From Thalassobellus citreus (GTDB lineage: Bacteria; Bacteroidota; Bacteroidia; Flavobacteriales; Flavobacteriaceae), in NCBI RefSeq assembly GCF_044385915.1, contig NZ_JBISCC010000125.1:186001-250000 (forward strand): a stretch of DNA of 64,000 bases, in the 5' to 3' direction. The number at the start of each line of letters is the position of its first letter. The first letter of the stretch is position 1. Below are positions 60,310-64,000 of this stretch, in pieces. The position numbers and the translations under genes were made by a program. The notes under the pieces were generated by a model. That model ran no database searches, had not been told where the DNA came from, and was given only the letters and a program-made list of their open reading frames with translations.

Positions 60310-61692
60310 ATGAAAACATTTCCAAAGGATTTTATATGGGGTACAGCCACCTCATCTTACCAAATAGAAGGCGCTGCATCAACAAACGGTAAAGGACCAT
60401 CAATTTGGGATGCTTTTTCTAGTATTCCAGGAAAAACACATAACGGGGAAACAGGAGAAATTGCTTGCGACCATTATCATAAATTTAAAGAAGATATTCA
60501 ATTAATGAAAAATATGGGCGTTAAAGCCTATCGTTTTTCTATTGCTTGGGCAAGAGTTATGCCTACAGGAAAAGGAGACATTAATGAAGCTGGTATTCAA
60601 TTTTATTCAGATTTAATTGACGAATTAATAAAAGCAGATATTGTACCATGGGTAACTTTATACCACTGGGATTTACCACTTGCTCTACAACTAGAAGATG
60701 ATGGTTGGTTAGGAAACACCATCCCAGATTATTTTGCAGCTTATGCCGATTTATGCTTTGAACGTTTTGGAGACCGTGTTAAAAACTGGATTACTTTAAA
60801 CGAACCTTGGGTCGTTTCAATTTTAGGCTACGGACAAGGTGTTTTTGCTCCTGGTAGAGTGTCTGATTCTGAACCTTATTTAGCAGCGCATCAATTAATA
60901 TTAGCACATGCTAAAGCATATCATATTTATAAAAACAAATACAGTCATCAAAACGGACAAATAGGTATTACTAATAATTGTGATTGGAGAGAACCGCTTA
61001 CCAATAGCGATGCTGATAAAGAAGCGGCAGAAAGAGCACTTCAATTTTTCTTAGCATGGTTTGCAGATCCTGTTTACAAAGGCGACTACCCAGAAGTGAT
61101 GAAAGCACGCTTAGGAGATAGACTCCCTAAGTTTTCTGATGATGAAAAGAAAATGATTATTGGAACCTCTGATTTTTTTGGTTTAAATCATTACACAACC
61201 ATGTATGCTGCACAAGATGATGGCTCTATTAAAGAACGAAGTGTTTATGGTAACGGGGGTATTTCTGAAGATCAAGCTGTCGATTTATCTCTAGATAAAA
61301 ACTGGGATCTTACATTCATGAATTGGGCTGTAGTGCCTTGGGGTTGTAAAAAAATGTTAGAATGGATAGATGCCCGATATAACAGTCCAGAAATATATAT
61401 TACTGAAAACGGTTGTGCTTATGACGACCAAATAGTTGATGGAGAAGTAAACGACCAAGACCGTTTAAATTTTTATAAAGGCTACCTACAAGCTTGTCAA
61501 GAAGCTATAGAAAACGGTGTTAACCTTAAAGGTTATTTCGCATGGTCTTTTATGGACAATTTTGAATGGGCTTCTGGTTACGACAAAAGATTTGGATTAC
61601 ATTATGTAGATTTTAAAACCCTAAAACGAACTCCAAAAAACTCAGCGATATGGTTTAAAGAAGCCATAAAAAACAATAGTGCTGATGTTTAA
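60310..61692 (+). CDS. GH1 beta-glucosidase
   Basis: 460 residues without a signal peptide, so cytoplasmic. The GH1 (beta/alpha)8 barrel has the opening FPKDFIWGTATSSYQIEGA, acid/base Glu165 in ITLNEPW, and nucleophile Glu366 in EIYITENGCAYDD; FAWSFMDNFEWASGYDKRFGLHYVDF closes the aglycone side. It hydrolyses beta-glucosides, freeing glucose. It follows the transporter by 32 bases and likely shares its transcript. Specificity (cellobiose, laminaribiose or others) cannot be read from the sequence. Confidence 0.95.
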   Translation: MKTFPKDFIWGTATSSYQIEGAASTNGKGPSIWDAFSSIPGKTHNGETGEIACDHYHKFKEDIQLMKNMGVKAYRFSIAWARVMPTGKGDINEAGIQFYSDLIDELIKADIVPWVTLYHWDLPLALQLEDDGWLGNTIPDYFAAYADLCFERFGDRVKNWITLNEPWVVSILGYGQGVFAPGRVSDSEPYLAAHQLILAHAKAYHIYKNKYSHQNGQIGITNNCDWREPLTNSDADKEAAERALQFFLAWFADPVYKGDYPEVMKARLGDRLPKFSDDEKKMIIGTSDFFGLNHYTTMYAAQDDGSIKERSVYGNGGISEDQAVDLSLDKNWDLTFMNWAVVPWGCKKMLEWIDARYNSPEIYITENGCAYDDQIVDGEVNDQDRLNFYKGYLQACQEAIENGVNLKGYFAWSFMDNFEWASGYDKRFGLHYVDFKTLKRTPKNSAIWFKEAIKNNSADV

Positions 61693-61696
61693 AAAC

Positions 61697-61740
61697 TATT
61701 TATTTCTATGTTCTTGAATACTAGAACATAGAAATAAATA
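61697..61740. terminator. 18-bp A/T-rich hairpin between convergent genes
   Basis: Arms 61697-61714 and 61723-61740 are perfectly complementary (TATTTATTTCTATGTTCT and its complement) with an 8-base loop. A bidirectional ending for the GH1 and KdgK transcripts. Confidence 0.7.
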
Positions 61741-61761
61741 ATATTAAATATACATGGTGGA

Positions 61762-62766
61762 TTATCTAACTAAACGCCCAGAAGTATTACCATCTAATAT
61801 ACTGGTTACTTCTCGTACGGTTGCATAATTGACATCACCCTCATAAGTATGTTTTAAAGCACAAGCAGCACTAGCAAACTCCATGGCTTTATAATCATCA
61901 AATTGTTGTAAACCATAAATAAGTCCTGCGGCAAAAGCATCTCCAGTACCAATTCTATCTACCACATGAGTAATATCTAAATCTTGTGTTTCTCTAAACT
62001 CTTTACCATTCCACATTCTAGCTCTAATTTTGTGCCATGAAGAATTTAATGAGGTTCTAATCTTATCGAATACTTTTTCAATGGTAGGAAAGGTTTCTAT
62101 AAGTTGTTTACTCGCTTCAAGAAAATCCTCGTTAGAATAACCAAAGTCAGTACCAAGAACTTCATTTATCTCATTAATACCACCAATAAAAATGGTAGAA
62201 TAATTTAGTAATTCTATTAAAGCTTCTTTAGGATCTTGACCATATTGCCACAAACCACTTCTATACGTTGGATCTGCAGATATAGTCATTCCTTTTTCAT
62301 GAGCTAAAGCCAAACCTTCCTTAAGTGTATCAAAAGCACCTTTAGATAAGGCAGGTGTAATACCAGTCCAATGCATCCATACTCCTTTTTTTAAAGCTTT
62401 TCCCCAATCAACCATTGATGGTTTGATTTCAGAAAATGAAGAGTGCGATCTATTATACGAAATTGCGCTAGGACGCATTACAGCGCCTACCTCCAGAAAA
62501 TAGACTCCTAACGGGCGTTTTGAGTAAACAACAGAAGACGTGCTTACACCAAATTTATTAATATAAGAAATAGCAGCTTCGCCAATAAAATCATCAGAGA
62601 CACAACTAATATGCTTTACATTTCCTCCAAAATTAGCAATTGATATACCTACATTTAATTCGGTACCACCAAAATAAAACTCAACCATATTAGATTGAAT
62701 AAACTTTTTATTGCCACGAGGTGAAATACGCATTAAAACCTCTCCGAATGTTATAATCTGACCCAT
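61762..62766 (-). CDS. 2-dehydro-3-deoxygluconokinase, PfkB family
   Basis: 334 residues. The ribokinase fold has GGTELNVGISIANFGGNVKHIS near 34, PTYRSGLW and the ATP/anion-hole motif RIGTGDAFAAGLIYG with catalytic Asp (about 271). The GEVLMRISP start and overall length fit KdgK, which phosphorylates KDG in pectin, alginate and glucuronate breakdown. It is convergent with the GH1 gene, and its promoter (TAAATTTG at 62789-62796) is its own. Related sugar kinases cannot be excluded, so no symbol. Confidence 0.85.
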   Translation of the reverse strand: MGQIITFGEVLMRISPRGNKKFIQSNMVEFYFGGTELNVGISIANFGGNVKHISCVSDDFIGEAAISYINKFGVSTSSVVYSKRPLGVYFLEVGAVMRPSAISYNRSHSSFSEIKPSMVDWGKALKKGVWMHWTGITPALSKGAFDTLKEGLALAHEKGMTISADPTYRSGLWQYGQDPKEALIELLNYSTIFIGGINEINEVLGTDFGYSNEDFLEASKQLIETFPTIEKVFDKIRTSLNSSWHKIRARMWNGKEFRETQDLDITHVVDRIGTGDAFAAGLIYGLQQFDDYKAMEFASAACALKHTYEGDVNYATVREVTSILDGNTSGRLVR

Positions 62767-62788
62767 TATTTTAAAATTTTTAATTTAA

Positions 62789-62796
62789 CAAATTTA
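62789..62796 (-). promoter_or_regulatory. -7 promoter box for KdgK gene
   Basis: TAAATTTG on the minus strand, 22 bases before the ATG. No -33 TTG at the usual distance. Confidence 0.5.
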
Positions 62797-63051
62797 ACAT
62801 TTGTATTTGTAATGGCTTATAACAATTAATAAGTTTGTTTTAAGTAATTAACATTTTTACAGAATAATCGATATAATTTAGAAGAAAAGCACCTAATATT
62901 AAATAAAAATGATTTCAAAATAAGTAATCTCCTTCAAGCTAAAAAAAAAAAAAAATCGAGCTCAAATTACAACCTAGGCAACCATTTATAAATATTTTTC
63001 GTCTTTGTAATTAAAGACATTCAATTTAGAGTTAATAAAATCTTAATAATT

Positions 63052-64000
63052 ATGTTAGAAAACGAAATAAATCAATATCATATAAATTATAATCATGGAA
63101 TCTTATTGCTCTTCATTCTATTTTATGGTTCAATATTTGCCAACAATTCAACTTCAATTTCAAGTACAATAGATTTAACTAATATTATTGAAGACAAAGT
63201 GCCTGTCACTATAAATTTAAACAATATTGAAGCAAGATCATTAGTTTATCGATTTCCAAAAGTAATTCAAGGAACATATGCTATTAGTGATTTTGGAAGA
63301 TTTGTAGAAAACCTACAAGCATTTGATATAAAAGGAAACAAACTACCTATTTTAAGGGTAGACATTAATTCATGGAAAATAAAACATGCTAAAAGATTAA
63401 GCAAGATCACATATTTAATTAATGACACGTATGATCTTGACAAAAAAACATACAACAACATTACTCAATTCCCTGCTGGAACTAATATTGATCCTGAAAA
63501 TTACGTATTAAACCTCCATGGATTTATTGGTTATTTTGAAGAATTAAATGATAAAAAACATACTCTAAACATAAAAGCTCCAAGTCATTTTTCATATACA
63601 ACAGGTTTAGAGTTAGAAAATTATAAAACAAATAACGATAACACTAAACACTATACTTTTACTGCACCTAGATACTTTGATTTAATTACAATCCCGTATT
63701 ATTTGGAAGATTAGACATTGAAGAATTTACCATTAATGACGTTAAAATTGTGCTAAGTGTATATTCTCCTAACAAGATCTATAATGCCAAAGAAATGAAA
63801 GATGTTGTTTTTAAGATGTTAAAGTCTCAACTAACTTCTTTAAAAAACTTCAAAACCACTTCTAGATATGATATTCAGATATATTTTGCAGATGGAAAAG
63901 AAATAAAACCTAATGATTATGGAGCTCTAGAACATCACTCATCAACAGTAATGGTATTACCAGAATCTATGAAAAAAGACGAACTTTTTTATCACTTTAA
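63052..64000 (+). pseudogene. M61 (glycyl aminopeptidase-like) peptidase gene with a -1 frameshift, cut by the window edge
   Basis: The first frame (63052-63714) has a hydrophobic N-terminus (about 18-31) and the beta-rich N-terminal M61 domain, ending at a TAG after IPYYLED. The next frame picks up the same protein with no gap: NPVLFGRLD (63690 on), SVYSPNK, then GALEHHSSTVMVLPESM up to the window edge, which are M61 signatures just before the HEFFH-type zinc site. Adding one base between 63687 and 63688 (AC to GAC, giving DLIDNPVLFG) would restore one frame. Either a genuine disabling mutation or a sequencing error; the downstream part shows no other stop in 310 bases. Confidence 0.85.

Noticed and set aside
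62941..62955. Run of 15 A as a possible slippage or mobile-element tail
   Set aside because: It lies in an otherwise plain A/T-rich gap with no flanking duplication; I cannot tell it from simple drift.

Overview
The window is a chromosomal segment of a member of the Bacteroidota, almost certainly family Flavobacteriaceae. The grounds are low GC by eye, a SusC/FecR/ECF-sigma locus, a type IX secretion (T9SS) type-B cargo with a PorP/SprF partner and an OmpA/PD40 protein, 2TM-domain proteins, DUF3467, DUF2851 and DUF6249-like genes, and repeated use of the Bacteroidota -7 promoter box TAnnTTTG. Shine-Dalgarno sequences are essentially absent, apart from a strong one before rpsU. The species cannot be named from sequence alone.

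Layout. 1-5.8 kb: a TonB-dependent SusC-type receptor with an STN domain (cut by the window edge), its FecR anti-sigma factor, a divergent FecI-like ECF sigma factor and a CBM-like lipoprotein. 5.9-14.6 kb: housekeeping and accessory genes (tRNA-dihydrouridine synthase, VOC protein plus WYL regulator, tandem FKBP lipoprotein, MOSC protein, DEAD-box helicase, a second ECF sigma/membrane-partner pair with a divergent DUF6249-like membrane gene, a VanX-like dipeptidase, a DUF4369 lipoprotein). 14.7-17.1 kb: tRNA-Thr, a small helical protein, manA, a PTPS/QueD-family gene and idi. 17.2-27 kb: a T9SS operon (1,200-residue cargo, PorP/SprF, OmpA/PD40) followed upstream by a LytTR response regulator and a HisKA_2-type sensor kinase. 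27-29 kb: prfC and DUF3467. 29.2-44.1 kb: the core block, in transcription order rpsU, xerC, hpf, tRNA-Thr/Tyr/Gly/Thr, tuf, tRNA-Trp, secE, nusG, rplK, rplA, rplJ, rplL, rpoB, rpoC. 44.2-52.5 kb: acyl-CoA dehydrogenase, HhH protein, AGCS symporter, K+ channel, PspC, DUF2851, DUF2721 and a double DUF1080 protein. 52.5-57.3 kb: an orphan membrane ORF between inverted repeats, then a LytTR/LytS-type system with four copies of the 2TM domain, one of them fused to the kinase. 57.5-64 kb: TonB, a sugar locus (GPH transporter, GH1 beta-glucosidase, divergently placed KdgK) and an M61 peptidase gene with a frameshift, cut by the window edge.

How the parts work together. Two surface-signalling sigma systems and two LytTR two-component systems suggest control of the envelope by nutrient and membrane cues. 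The best regulatory evidence is at 12.08-12.16 kb, where both divergent genes carry the same ECF-type promoter, TGTAACC-N16-CGTC, implying that the sigma factor controls itself and its neighbour. The LytTR regulator at 24.3 kb has a matching 9-bp direct repeat with 12-bp spacing next to it, on the side of the T9SS cargo operon. The least explained features are the 2TM cluster, with a probable structured RNA element and embedded palindromes beside it, and the leader upstream of the VanX-like gene, which holds a promoter followed by an intrinsic terminator.
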